A stretch of 64,000 bases of DNA. It comes from Protopterus annectens (taxonomy: Eukaryota; Chordata; Ceratodontiformes; Protopteridae). The notes under the pieces were generated by a model. It was not told the origin of the DNA, made no database searches, and saw only the letters and a program-made list of their open reading frames with translations. The DNA is taken from assembly GCF_019279795.1 (NCBI RefSeq), contig NC_056732.1, forward strand, positions 184,266,503 to 184,330,502, given 5' to 3'. The position numbers were made by a program, and so were the translations under genes. Positions 50,704 through 62,139 of the stretch are shown one piece after another (the first letter of the stretch is position 1; each line of letters opens with the position of its first letter).

Positions 50704-50799
50704 GCATTTTAAGCCCTAACTCCTGTACATGCTCATTTATGTGCAAGGATTAAAGTGTGGTGGGATTTTATCACCCTTGCCATGCCTTTGTATGACACA

Positions 50800-52240
50800 A
50801 TCAAGTAATTGAACAAATCAAACCATCCAAAACCACCATTCCAAGTGATAGGAAGAAACAAGCAGGAGTCAGCTTAACACTTTTGTTCCTTTACTTCCAG
50901 AACTTCATCAGAATAAAGTGTAAAACACATACCCCACCATATATACTCATTTTGAGTGATATCATCATTCAATTATTCAATTAACAAGAAATACTTAATC
51001 ACATTAATACAATATTAAACATACATATCATAGTTTGAATACACCTTTTTAAAAATATTTAAATACATTTGTATTTTAGCAGACTCTTAAAAGAAATAGT
51101 CTCATTGAGTCCAGGACAAACATCAGCACATAAAAGAATCTGCCATTTAAGTTCTAACACTTCTAAAAAATTATTAAACTGTTCGATGAAGCTATCTCAA
51201 TTAACTTTTTGTAGAACTAAAAAATAAAATTTGCGGAAAGACATACAACTCACACTGTCTCTTGCTAAAGCATTGTTAAAATCTTTGTTTATTATGGCTC
51301 TGAGATGTTCATCCATACAACACCCCAATGTACTAGTTGTCTTGCCTGTGTAAAAATTGTGGCAAGGATAACACACAGCCATATATACTAAACCCACACT
51401 TTTACAGTCATATCTTCCCTTAGATTCAAACACAAAATTCAAATGTCTAAAAGTATATGTGCTTTCAAGGTAAATAAACCTATACAACTTGCAACCTTTG
51501 CAAGGAAAGGTGACAAAGGGTCCTTTAACCCTAAAACATCCATCTTGCTTGCCATGCTCTAGCAAAAATTTAAGATTAGAAGTTTTTTTTATATATATAA
51601 AAATCAGTCTTGACCCTAGCACATCACTTAAATCTTTATTCCGTAAAATCACTTTCCAATTTTCTTCTATAATTTTTTCAACCTTTCCCCTTCTAAACTC
51701 ATAGGAATAGGGAAGGCTAAAACTTTAGTAGAATCGTCTTTATCTACTTTCTCTTTTGTTGTAAACCCTGATCTAAGAATGGGAGAAAATTTTATCAACC
51801 TCAACTCTGTGACTTTGTAGAAATTTCCTTTAATTTGTCACAAGGATAACCTCTTTGACAAAACATTTCTATTAACACATTTACCTCTTTCAGAAAAATG
51901 TCCACTTCACTAATAATATGGCTCAGTCTAATTATCTAACCTCTAAAAATATTATTATTCATAAATGTAGGGTGACTAAAGACTTCTTCCGATAAATACT
52001 ACTAATGAAATTCTTACATTCAAAATTACCAGTAAGTTCAATATCTAAAGAATTGGCAGTCAGACCAATGTTACTGACCTCAAATATCAACCATCTAACT
52101 CTGTTGTTCACCTCACCAACAAAATTCTCAAAATCTTCCTTACTACCCTCTCATATAAAAAATAAATCATCTATGTATTTCCAATAAAAGGAAACAAATT
52201 TGAACAACGGTAAATTAGGTAAATAGTGAGTTTCCCACTA
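50800..52240 (-). mobile_element. Penelope-like retroelement fragment (RT and GIY-YIG)
   Basis: The minus strand near 52190-52150 reads FYWKYIDDLFFI, the RT motif C with YIDD, followed after a stop by EGSKEDFENFVGEVNN. The downstream frame 51652-51197 encodes the C-terminal GIY-YIG endonuclease: GLVYMAVC, then a CHNFYTGKTT block, then DEHLRAI. In that nuclease the conserved Arg after GKTT appears replaced (TSTLGCC). The order RT then GIY-YIG is diagnostic of Penelope elements. The 3' UTR near 50925-50890 has CTGATGAAGTTC...GGAAC. It is 5' truncated and full of stops. Confidence 0.82.
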
Positions 52241-52265
52241 ACACATTACCAAACTGGCAAACGAA

Positions 52266-52839
52266 GTGTATATGTTAGAAGTTGGTTGTCAATAAACTCG
52301 AGACAGTTACTGGACTGTCTCAGAATGTCAAGTGCTATTAGACTCGCTAAGGATGAAGCTAAAACAGGATTTGATTCCATGGTGAGAGCATTTTGTTTTT
52401 TGGCGTTGTTGGGGACCTTTTGTACTTTTCACCATTATTCTCACATGTAGGTTAATCCTTGCCTGCATGAAGTTTATCCAGCATATTTGTCACTTAAGTA
52501 ATGGCGATTTCCAAATGTGCCCAATGGTCTTCTTCAGTCATGTCACAGGGAAATATTCACAGCAACATAAGAAATTAGCATTACAACACAACCCTTCTCC
52601 TTGTTGTGTACTGTTGCTTCCCCCTACCATCTTTATCCTCCTTTATCCCCTCTTTCATTTTGAAGGTGGGAGGGGGGAACCCACACTGGGGAAAGAGGCT
52701 GTGGATGGAAGGCGATATGACAGGGCAGAAAGGCGGTAACATATCCTGATACTTACCAAAGTAAAGACTCATCTCATACCTTCACTATTGTACTATAACA
52801 CTCCAGTGGTTCAGTGCCTTCACTATCGTACTATAATAA
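52266..52839 (+). repeat. Duplicated module, copy 1 (ends at gap)
   Basis: Near-identical to 55215-55787; differences I noticed include AAAACAGG/AAAACGGG, an extra T after TTTTGT, CATGTAGG/CATGTGGG, CTTAAGTA/CTTGAGTA and CAGTCATG/CAGCCATG. The extra T breaks the frame that is open in copy 2. It ends in the first units of the 38-bp minisatellite and runs into the N gap. Confidence 0.92.
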
Positions 52840-53339
52840 NNNNNNNNNNNNNNNNNNNNNNNNNNNNNNNNNNNNNNNNNNNNNNNNNNNNNNNNNNNNN
52901 NNNNNNNNNNNNNNNNNNNNNNNNNNNNNNNNNNNNNNNNNNNNNNNNNNNNNNNNNNNNNNNNNNNNNNNNNNNNNNNNNNNNNNNNNNNNNNNNNNNN
53001 NNNNNNNNNNNNNNNNNNNNNNNNNNNNNNNNNNNNNNNNNNNNNNNNNNNNNNNNNNNNNNNNNNNNNNNNNNNNNNNNNNNNNNNNNNNNNNNNNNNN
53101 NNNNNNNNNNNNNNNNNNNNNNNNNNNNNNNNNNNNNNNNNNNNNNNNNNNNNNNNNNNNNNNNNNNNNNNNNNNNNNNNNNNNNNNNNNNNNNNNNNNN
53201 NNNNNNNNNNNNNNNNNNNNNNNNNNNNNNNNNNNNNNNNNNNNNNNNNNNNNNNNNNNNNNNNNNNNNNNNNNNNNNNNNNNNNNNNNNNNNNNNNNNN
53301 NNNNNNNNNNNNNNNNNNNNNNNNNNNNNNNNNNNNNNN
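52840..53339. other. Assembly gap (500 N)
   Basis: Exactly 500 unknown bases, a placeholder size. The left edge is minisatellite sequence, so the missing DNA probably includes more of that array. Confidence 0.99.
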
Positions 53340-54950
53340 ACTTGCCAAATGACTAGAGCTAAAAGGTGACACTATTTTATGGAATACAGTTGTAGATTTG
53401 ACTAGCATGTGGCAGGTGCAATTAGGGGAAATGCTTGTGAAGAGAAGGTCAAGAAGATTAACACTTCTGGTAGGTAGGAGTGCAGTTTGGTCAAGTGCAC
53501 TGGCATTTACAAAGTCCTGACATCTGTTGGCCTGTTTTTCATTGATAGTACAGTAGAGAGTCAATTATCCGAGTGCCAATTATCTGAAATGTCAATTATT
53601 CGAACACAGCCTACCAAAGTTTTCGAGTAAGAAAAATCATAAAGTCTGAATATGTAAACATTATAAGTATTCACAAATTAAACTAAAACCAACTACTAAA
53701 AGTCGGACTGTGTGTAAAATAAAAACGTAGTTATTATAGGTATTCGCTTGTGTGTGCTTTTTGAGCTTGTAGCCTGCTCATGTGTGAAAGTGTTCTTCAT
53801 TATCCACTGGAATCACTGAATGGTTGAAAAGTATATTCCCTGCATGCAGAAAAACAAGATTTTAGAAGTTTATTTTTATCCAGTTCATGTATATGTTTGA
53901 TTATCCGAACTACCTGAGGTCCCAATTAGTTGTGATAATGATCTCTCTACAGTAAACATAAGCTATTTTATATACATATGGTTGAAGTCAATGAAAAGAA
54001 AGGTATATTGTTCTACTGTTATCTGGTTAAGATATTCTGCATGCTTTCAAGGGGTCACAGGTGGGGATCTATAATTGACAATAATATGATAATTACTTTT
54101 GTTGAGTAACTAGGACTTCAACCAATTCTAGATTTTCATCATAAAAATCAGGTAAGAGATAATGGGGTTAGAAATACATATAGATACCCCTCCCACAGTT
54201 ACCAGTAGATGAATGTATGGCATGCATTGTACCTGGGAACTCAATGAGTTCCACCATTACAGTGGAGCCAGGTTTCTGTAATTATACAAACAATTATATT
54301 TCTGAAGTTAAGGATGGTCTCAGGTTCAGAGATTTTTGTTATTTAGTTGTTTTTATTCAGCAGTACTACCTTGATATTATCCAGATTAGAGTACGCTATC
54401 ATGGGATTCCCATCAGGTGAACTCTGTCTGAAAAGGCACTATGAGACAGCAAAAGTATTAGCCAGTATGGGAAAAAAAAAGGTATGTAAAATGTAGGCCA
54501 TCCCTATAAAAGCAGGTGGGTTTATTGACCTTTTCATTCCATAGAAAGACAATTGGGTCTTTCTAGAATGACACCAGTTAATTAGCCAATTATTTTATCC
54601 ATGAAATTAGATAACATTCTTGGTGATGGTAGACTGCTACTTAATGTCAGGGCTTTGCTGTCTTTGAAGTAATGAGCACAAAGCTCATCAGTGTGTTTCT
54701 TCATCTTCCTCAGGGTAAACACACACACGGGCAGCTATATCTAGGTTGGTGCAGGGAACTAAGAGCCCTAGTAAGATCCCCAATCCTTGTACCAGAGAGG
54801 CAGCTACCTGTCACTCTGTCCTTTGACACCCTTGTGACACAACACAACAAAACCAATGATGTGTCTGTAAGTCTTAAATTAAAATCACCAATAACTAAGA
54901 CATTTCAGGGATGTCTTGCAGGCTTCTGTGATTTTAAGGGGACAGGCTTA
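53340..54950 (-). pseudogene. CR1-like LINE remnant (CR1-E): ORF1 end and EN
   Basis: On the minus strand, ORF1 esterase sequence (VIGDFNLRLTDTSLVL, then RIGDLTRALSSLHQ) lies near 54920-54710, and the ORF1 end YRDGLHFT near 54510-54490. EN follows: a PGSTVMVELIEFPGTMHAIH segment near 54280-54215, and after the Tigger-like insertion QDFVNASALDQTALLPTRSV and LLDLLFTS (53520-53435). The gap removes the rest. Stops are frequent. Confidence 0.7.
53551..53952. mobile_element. Tigger/pogo-like MITE, TA target
   Basis: 402 bp flanked by TA (53549-53550 and 53953-53954). The ends are CAGTAGAGAGTCAATTATCC and its imperfect complement near 53933-53952. A further GATTATCCGAACTACCTGAG lies subterminally (53900-53919). 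The CAGT...ATTATCCGA terminus is the signature of pogo/Tigger elements. There is no transposase frame, so it is non-autonomous. It interrupts CR1-E. Confidence 0.9.
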
Positions 54951-55214
54951 TAATGTAGGTGACTCCCAGTAGCAACAGATGTGGGTCCAGATGTGGGTGT
55001 GGTGTTAGCATTTGTGCTATGTGGCTGTGGTAAGCTAACAGGATGTCTGGAAGGCATATGCAAGGATTTCTTTACTAACTCAGCATATGTAGTATAGGTA
55101 ATATTTTAGCAATGTGGTAATGCGTTGTTATTGTAGTTTTGTTTATTGACTGGCTAGGATGGAGAAATTAGCCTCTAGTTTAGATTAGTAGGTGCATGTC
55201 TAACAGGTCAAACC

Positions 55215-55787
55215 AGTGTATATGTTAGAAGTTGGTTGTCAATAAACTCGAAACAGTTACTGGACTGTCTCAGAATGTCAAGTGCTATTAGACTCGCTAA
55301 GGATGAAGCTAAAACGGGATTTGATTCCATGGTGAGAGCATTTTGTTTTTGGCGTTGTTGGGGACCTTTTGTACTTTTCACCATTATTCTCACATGTGGG
55401 TTAATCCTTGCCTGCATGAAGTTTATCCAGCATATTTGTCACTTGAGTAATGGCGATTTCCAAATGTGCCCAATGGTCTTCTTCAGCCATGTCACAGGGA
55501 AATATTCACAGCAACATAAGAAATTAGCATTACAACACAACCCTTCTCCTTGTTGTGTACTGTTGCTTCCCCCTACCATCTTTATCCTCCTTTATCCCCT
55601 CTTTCATTTTGAAGGTGGGAGGGGGGAACCCACACTGGGGAAAGAGGCTGTGGATGGAAGGCGATATGACAGGGCAGAAAGGCGGTAACATATCCTGATA
55701 CTTACCAAAGTAAAGACTCATCTCATACCTTCACTATTGTACTATAACACTCCAGTGGTTCAGTGCCTTCACTATCGTACTATAATA
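55215..55787 (+). repeat. Duplicated module, copy 2
   Basis: Second copy of the 52266-52839 module. It contains a 150-codon frame (55236-55688, plus) with a hydrophobic stretch of about 18 residues near positions 45-62; I do not recognise it, and its reverse strand is equally uninformative. It runs directly into the long 38-bp minisatellite. Confidence 0.9.
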
Positions 55788-56500
55788 ATCTCGTGGTTCA
55801 GTGCCTTCACTATCATACTATAATACTCCAGTGTTTCAGTGCCTTCACTATCATACTATAATTATCTGGTGGTTCAATGCCTTCACTATCATACTATAAT
55901 ACTCCAGTAGTTCAATCTGGGGTTCAACGCCTTCACTATCATGCTATAATACTCCCGTGGTTCAGTGCGTTCACTATCATACTATAATACTCCGGTGGTT
56001 CAGTGCCTTCACTATAATACTATGATACTCCAGTGGTTCAGTGCCTTCACTATCATACTATAATACTCCAGTGGTTCAGTGCCTTCACTATCGTACTATA
56101 ATACTCTGGTGGTTCAGTGCCTTCACTATCATACTATGATACTCCGGTGGTTCAGTGCCTTCACTATCATACTATAATACTCCAGTGGTTCAGTGCCTTC
56201 ACTATCATACTATAATACTCCCGTGGTTCAGTGCGTTCACTATCATGCTATAATACTCCGGTGGTTCAGTGCCTTCACTATCATACTATGATACTCCGGT
56301 GGTTCAGTGCCTTCACTATCATACTATAATACTCCAGTGGTTCAGTGCCTTCACTATCGTACTATAATACTCTGGCAGTTCAGTGCCTTCACTATTGTAC
56401 AATAATACTCCAGTGGTTCAGTGTCTTCACTATCATACTATAATACTCTGGTGGTTCAGTACCTTCACTATCGTACTATAATACTCTGGTCGTTCAATGT
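55725..56500. repeat. 38-bp minisatellite, about 20 units
   Basis: Direct units of about 38 bp with the consensus elements TACTCCAGTGGTTCAGTGCC and TTCACTATCATACTATAA. Variants (CATAC/CGTAC, CCAG/CCGG/CCCG) recur in blocks, suggesting higher-order duplication. The array ends near 56500. Confidence 0.96.
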
Positions 56501-56509
56501 TTTAGCTGT

Positions 56510-57233
56510 CCCATCACGAAGCTATTAAAGGAGCTCTTATTCCCTTAAGTGTATGTGTTTGACAATCTAAAAGCTCATATGTGCATTTATTGGATTAAGC
56601 AAGCTGGGTTATACTAGTGGACCAGAGTCATCAATGAAGTATAAAGCATAGAAAATATTTCTTGTCACTATCTTTCTATCTATGTACAAAAACAGCTATG
56701 TACCTATATTAAATATATTCTTACATATGCATATGTCTAGGTGTAATTTAACTATCCTTTCTTACTTTCTTTTTTGCTTTTTTACTAGATTACATATGAA
56801 TATGTATTCCTTGTGTATCATTATCTATTTGCTTATTTATCTTTGTATGTAGTTATTTTGTTTATTTTGTTTATTGTTCACCTCCACAAAGTAAGTACAA
56901 AACCCCAAAAAAAACTGAAACCCCCACTATTTTGTCCTTTGAGTTTAATGGTGACTGTGCTACTTACTGAGGCAGATAATATGTTTTTTACAAAAGAACC
57001 ACATTCCATACCTGCTGCCCTGTTTTATTTTCCACCTTTTTTGTAGCTACCACTTTAGTATGTCTGTTGATCATACATGCTGTGCCGAGGGGGGTACTAA
57101 TTGATGCCCAAAGAGTCTATCCCCTGTACCCTCACATTTATTCGATATTTTATTCCCAAATGTCTTGCTGGTGCCAACCCCATTTTTTAGTTGTATTGCT
57201 CATAGGTAGGTAGGTACTAGGCTAACTGGGATC
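56510..57233. other. No gene recognised
   Basis: AT-rich sequence. The 77-codon frame at 56813-57046 is hydrophobic but resembles nothing I know. Confidence 0.4.
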
Positions 57234-57235
57234 TA

Positions 57236-57552
57236 TGTTAAATGATTATAGGACCACTACAGTAAACCACACATCATCGTGATGAAAGCAACAAACACTT
57301 GAAACATTGAACGTGAATCTGCACTTATTGAACTACATTAGTCAGCCAACTAGTAACAGATTTATGCATTCACCAGGAGAATAGCATTTAGTGTCATTGT
57401 TTTCCACGTTATGATGATGTCTGAGATGTTGGCCAAGTAGTGCAATTCAATAACTGCAGATTCGATGAAGTTAATGTTCAATGTTTCAAGTGTTCGATGC
57501 TTTTGTCTCAATAATGTGCAGATCACTGTAGTGGTCCTTCGATCATTTAACA
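57236..57552. mobile_element. 317-bp MITE with ~85-bp inverted arms, TA target
   Basis: Flanked by TA at 57234-57235 and 57553-57554. The ends TGTTAAATGATTATAGGACC and the complement of GGTCCTTCGATCATTTAACA pair, and inverted similarity continues inward through GGACCACTACAGT and ACACTTGAAACATTGAAC with small gaps. It has no transposase. A TA duplication fits Tc1/mariner-type mobilisation. Confidence 0.82.
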
Positions 57553-57735
57553 TAAATCCTGTTAACTGTCTTTGTAAGCCATTTTAAGGCTGTTCAGTTT
57601 TCCTTTTAGTAGCTGGTTCACTGCTGAAATTATATGCATAAATATGTCTTCACGCTTTGATACTTATTAGTTCTGTATTATGGCTTTTTTTTAATTTTAT
57701 TATACTACCTAATCTTACTCAACAATCTGAAGCAT

Positions 57736-58232
57736 GTCTGTTACTTCTCCGATTGTGTTCAAGTCACTGGGACACTAAGAAAACATGGTGACATTACAGA
57801 TACAATACAGTAACATAGCTCTCAACCTCTTAGAGCAAGAAATCTGGACAAAGTCCTAAATAATGCTGGGATAAAGCCCCAAAAATAGGGACAGTTTTTA
57901 AATATTGTCCTTACAAACTTAGAAAGTTGATAAAATAACATGTTTTGCATTAGTATGAGTTTTCTGAAGAGTAGGAAGTTTGAATCACAGATGTCTGTCA
58001 TTATTTTCTGACTTCAGTCCTCAAAGATTTGGCAATGATTTGCCAGAAAAACACAATTTTATGAGTAACAGGCCAAAAATATGAGGCAAAAATCTGGACA
58101 TTCTGTAAAAATCTATACAGTTGAGAGGTATGCATAGTAATAAAAAATGCGTCTGTTACCTCTCCCATTGTATTCATGTCACTGGTATACTCAGGAAAAC
58201 ATGGTGATATTACAGATACAATATGGTAAACA
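57736..58232. repeat. Tandem duplication split by a hAT-like MITE
   Basis: The segment GTCTGTTAC...GATACAATA occurs at 57736-57810 and 58152-58226 with several mismatches. Between the copies lies the 319-bp element at 57814-58132. Confidence 0.8.
57814..58132. mobile_element. hAT-like MITE, imperfect 8-bp TSD
   Basis: The ends CATAGCTCTCAAC and GTTGAGAGGTATG are inverted repeats. The flanks TACAGTAA (57806-57813) and CATAGTAA (58133-58140) agree at 6 of 8 positions. Internally it has a TGGACAAAGTCC and an AAAATAGGGACAG stretch. The short TIR and 8-bp TSD fit hAT. Confidence 0.65.
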
Positions 58233-58439
58233 CCTTTGCACAAACCATGAAATAAATGTCTGTTGGATTGCATCTGAAGAGCCTGAACTCTACATTCCTC
58301 AGTAAGATCATCTAATGAAGTAAAACAAAGGAGAGGAAAGTAAAACAGTGGTAAACAGTGCACAGCTAGTAACCCAAACAGGTTAAACCACCACTCCTGG
58401 TACCAAATATATAAACAAGCTTTAAAAAGGACACCCCAA

Positions 58440-58650
58440 ATCTTCTTCACCAAAAGCAGAAGACAATCTGGTGAAGATGACTGGGGCAGGCAGGAAGAAG
58501 ACAAGAGGAAATGAGGGCATCCAGCAAAGAGATGGATGGATTGTGTGAGAGATTTGAGATAGTCAGGCATGAGTGTCAAAGATGGTGGGAGGGTGGCATT
58601 GAACAGAGAGATAACAACAGCTGACACACCACTCAGACCTAACATACAGA
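58440..58650 (+). pseudogene. LINE ORF2 C-terminal fragment
   Basis: A plus-strand frame (two internal stops) reads GHPAKRWMDCVRDLR, then SGMSVKD and REITTADTPLR. This resembles the C-terminal end of some LINE ORF2 proteins (K-R-W-x-D-x-V-R-x-D-L, then R-x-x-W-R). The 214-codon frame on the opposite strand at 58001-58645 is probably a shadow. The clade is uncertain. Confidence 0.5.
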
Positions 58651-58659
58651 CAACAGAAA

Positions 58660-60320
58660 AAAGGGGAGTTGATGATGAATAAAAATGCAGTCAATAGCAG
58701 CACAGCTCCTACATCTACCTACTTTAAAGAATGCCACTAATGGCAAGCTAAGACCTTCCCACATCTCTAAGAAGCTCTTCCTTCCAAACAAGTACACTTT
58801 TTCTAACATGTACGTCATTATTATTATCTCCTTTAACCTGTGAATAAAATTACAACTAAATATAATTGCATAAGAGCTTGTCTCTGTTGCCTGGCAGTCA
58901 AGCATTCAGTCTGCAAACAGTACAAGAGTTCTGAATTCTAGTGCTGCATTTTATATATTCTATATCTAAAATAATTTTTACTTGTTTTGTTTTTAGTATA
59001 CAACTCCAATTAGCCCCTGGGAATATCCTTCCTTTCCTACCCTCAAAATAATGCAAAATAATCCAGATCTTACCAAAGTATCCATAATGCTTAATAGTCA
59101 ATATCATGTCCACAACATTAGGTATCAGTCCAGTTCAGTAACTGCAAAATGCAATCTAATTATTTGCTAGTGTGATGGAAATTAGAATTGGCTATTTTTT
59201 TAACCTGGATTATAGTACCCCAGCCAGTGATCCCACTCCCCATCCATACCAATCCAGCCTTTTATGGCCTGAATAATTCTTCTCCCTCTCTTTGTCAGTA
59301 AGCAGGACCAACCCATGGGTTAGATGTTTAACATTCATTTACCTGTAGTTAGGGGATCCCAGGGCAATCCAGTTTGTTACAATACTCCCTCTCTTACATT
59401 GCTGCTTGTTTCCTACTATACACATTACAGAAATGTGACTGGATAACTGTCAGCTTAAAGAATGCTTGTCAGGACATAATTTGAAAGGTCTTATCTGTGT
59501 ATGTTCATTCTAGTCTTCTAGCATGAACAGAACTTGGTTTAGTGGTGTTGAAAATACTTTCAATTGAATATCTCACTTCATCTGTACAGGTTTCACACTG
59601 TAAACAAATACTAAGACATCTATATGTAATGATAACTGCTAAAGATGTCATGCTTATATGATTCCACTGAAATTATTTGCAGATAGAAGCAAAACAGTGT
59701 ATTTTGCATTTGTTTGTTTCTTATATTATGCCACACTTCAACAATGCTAATTTTGGTATAATGTAAAAACATAAACTCTAAGCAAGCACAGGGAAGAATG
59801 CAATAAATAAAAGAATAGTCAGCAGCATAAAACATGCCTCAAAAGAGCAGAAGGGAAATCTGTAGATATGTCAGACTTATTCACTGCCCAATCTTGTTCT
59901 GATTCAACATTGTCTTTAGTGATCAATGCTTTTAGAAAAGTAAATATCAAAGAATTTAGTGAAACTTTCATGAAAAGCAGCAGGCCAAGAAAGACTTATA
60001 GGAGTACAATAAAGAAAAGTTCTTAGTATCACAGCTGATCAAATATATGGGCTACTAGCAGCCTTGACATACACATTTACTTTGTTTTTTAACATACTTA
60101 TTTTTGCCCTTCTTGCCTTCACATATCAGTTTACCAAACCTATCAAGCTGTTGCAGAATTCTAAAATGCTGTCAAATAAAGAACATGCAGGAAGAAATGT
60201 GGCATGCTTTCTACTGCTTGATATCAGATGGTTCCTCAACTCAACAGATCTGAATAAAATACAAAAAAAACAGACAAGACAACTAGATAGTCAAGAAAAC
60301 AGTGGCATAGTTTAAAATCT
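58660..60320. other. No gene recognised
   Basis: AT-rich sequence without recognised repeats. Short open frames lack motifs. Confidence 0.45.
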
Positions 60321-60336
60321 TAACAGCTCAAATCTT

Positions 60337-60712
60337 TTTTTTAAAACAATTTTTATTATGTTTTATAACAATACAAATAGTTTACATATATATAAAGAGG
60401 AAATTGCTTATTAGTCAAAACAAATAAACATAAAAGTGAAAAGAACCAAAGTATTTACATAGTGTCTAAATAATACAGTATTACAATATATCTTAAAAAA
60501 CATAGTGTTACATTAAACAGGATAAGGATCTTTGTCTAAAATAGCCTCTAGGTTGGACCACATATTATATGAATAGAATGTTGTAGTAGTTCTTGACTTG
60601 CTAGTCAACATTTCTAAACAACAGATTTCAGTAAGAATATTTTTGAATTCTGCAAATAAAGGTGCAAGTTCAGATTTCTAGTTTTTAGTTATTGTTTTCC
60701 TAGCTGCTGTTA
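60337..60712 (-). mobile_element. 5'-truncated L1 copy with 15-bp TSD
   Basis: Flanked by AACAGCTCAAATCTT at 60322-60336 and 60713-60727 (perfect). The low end has a T-run (the poly(A) side). The insert is the 3' end of a minus-strand L1 related to L1-A; compare TTTCTAGTTTTTAGTTATTG and the following TTTTCCTAGC here with 4457-4485. Only the last few dozen codons of ORF2 are included. Confidence 0.88.
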
Positions 60713-60734
60713 AACAGCTCAAATCTTAAGTGAC

Positions 60735-60830
60735 TTGACTGTCATGCTTTATTTTATTTATTTATTTGATTTGTTGACCAGATGCATAGACTGGTCCAGG
60801 CACACTTTTCAGCTGATCAATCAACACAGT
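60735..60830 (-). mobile_element. L2 3'-end fragment
   Basis: TTTATTTTATTTATTTATTT followed by TTTGTTGACC...GACTGGTCCAGGC and TTTTCAGCTG is the complement of an L2 tail (compare 42715-42780). Confidence 0.55.
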
Positions 60831-62135
60831 AAGAAGGCATAAAATATGTTTAATCCCCATAAACAATATGTGTTTCTTATTAACCCATTATTTTATCAAG
60901 CTAAATATGCTATTATAAGAAGAGCAACTCAGTACAGGATTAAGAGTTATTACTATGCAGTTTCATATTCAGTTTTTCCATGTGTTGAAGCACTTAACAT
61001 GTGTAAGCTGTTTAATCCTTGAAATGCAAACTATTTGAGAATGCCTCATTTAATAACCTTTTCCAGCATGTCATGTTTGCAATATAATTGGAAATATTAC
61101 ATGCATAAAGGGAAACAGTAGCCAATGTTCTATTATATTCAATATTGTAAAAACTGAAACACATATGCCAATAAACACATAAAGGAAGGTAACAAGTGTC
61201 AGCCTATCATGTTATGTAAAATAAATGCATAATTAGCAGTAGCATTAATAATATAATAATATCTAATGTATACCTGTGTTGAAGGATGGTACTGTGTGGA
61301 AATACAGTTTTAGTTAATTTTATTTTGTTTTGTTTTATTTTTATATAGCAGTAAAACATTAATGTTGTTAAAGTATAACTTTCCAATGCCATTGAGTGCC
61401 ATTGAACAATGACAGGTATATCAGTGGAAGAATGACCCGGAACATGGCTGCATTTGAAACTGAATTTAAGTTTAAGACCTGCAATAATGCATTAAAGTTT
61501 CAAGGGACTACATCTTGGCCATAATTATGACATCATTGTTAGTAATATAATGCAATAAACCCTTCCTATTTACAGTCTTGTCACTCGCCGTGTACGGATT
61601 CATTGTTGGGACAAAGAAAGGCACACAAACACAGCATCATACTTAATAAGGAATACAAATCAAGCTATATATGTTTAACTATATGTGGAGAAACAATGAC
61701 CAAGGCTGGGGGGGGCACCTAAAAAATAAAAATTAAAAACAAAAAAATCAGCACCTCTATTTTCATTGTCATGACACTCACAAAAAGAGAGCAATCAACA
61801 ATATTCATTTCAGGCAGAATGCAACTACAGTGTAGCTTTTTGATTAAATATTATTTCTTTATCGCCAATATTGTGGATATTAATTTCTGTTAAGGGGACT
61901 AAAGCATTCTGACACAGCATGCCATCTTTTCATGGCATGCTCTGTTATTTTATACTTGACCCATGAAATGGGCCAGCAAGTGAGATACATTTTAATGAAT
62001 TAGATATAGGTATACACTCATAGCCATGACATTATGAGAATTTGTTCTGGGTAGTACGTCACCTGGAATGTAAAGTGTTCAGGAATGTAATCTCTAGTTT
62101 AGGAAGGAATGATTTGCATGCTCTAGTGTTCTACC
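60831..62135. other. No gene recognised
   Basis: AT-rich sequence, nothing recognised. Confidence 0.45.
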
Positions 62136-62139
62136 CAAT

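Noticed and set aside
53441-53540. Host gene exon near the gap
   Set aside because: The peptide LLPTRSVNLLDLLFTS is the end of a CR1 endonuclease, not a host protein.
52785-53564. Open frames crossing 52840-53339
   Set aside because: They are continuous only because the bases are N.
58001-58645. 214-codon minus-strand open frame
   Set aside because: No recognisable domain. The opposite strand carries LINE-like coding (KRWMDCVRDLR), and part overlaps a hAT-like MITE, so it is probably a shadow frame.
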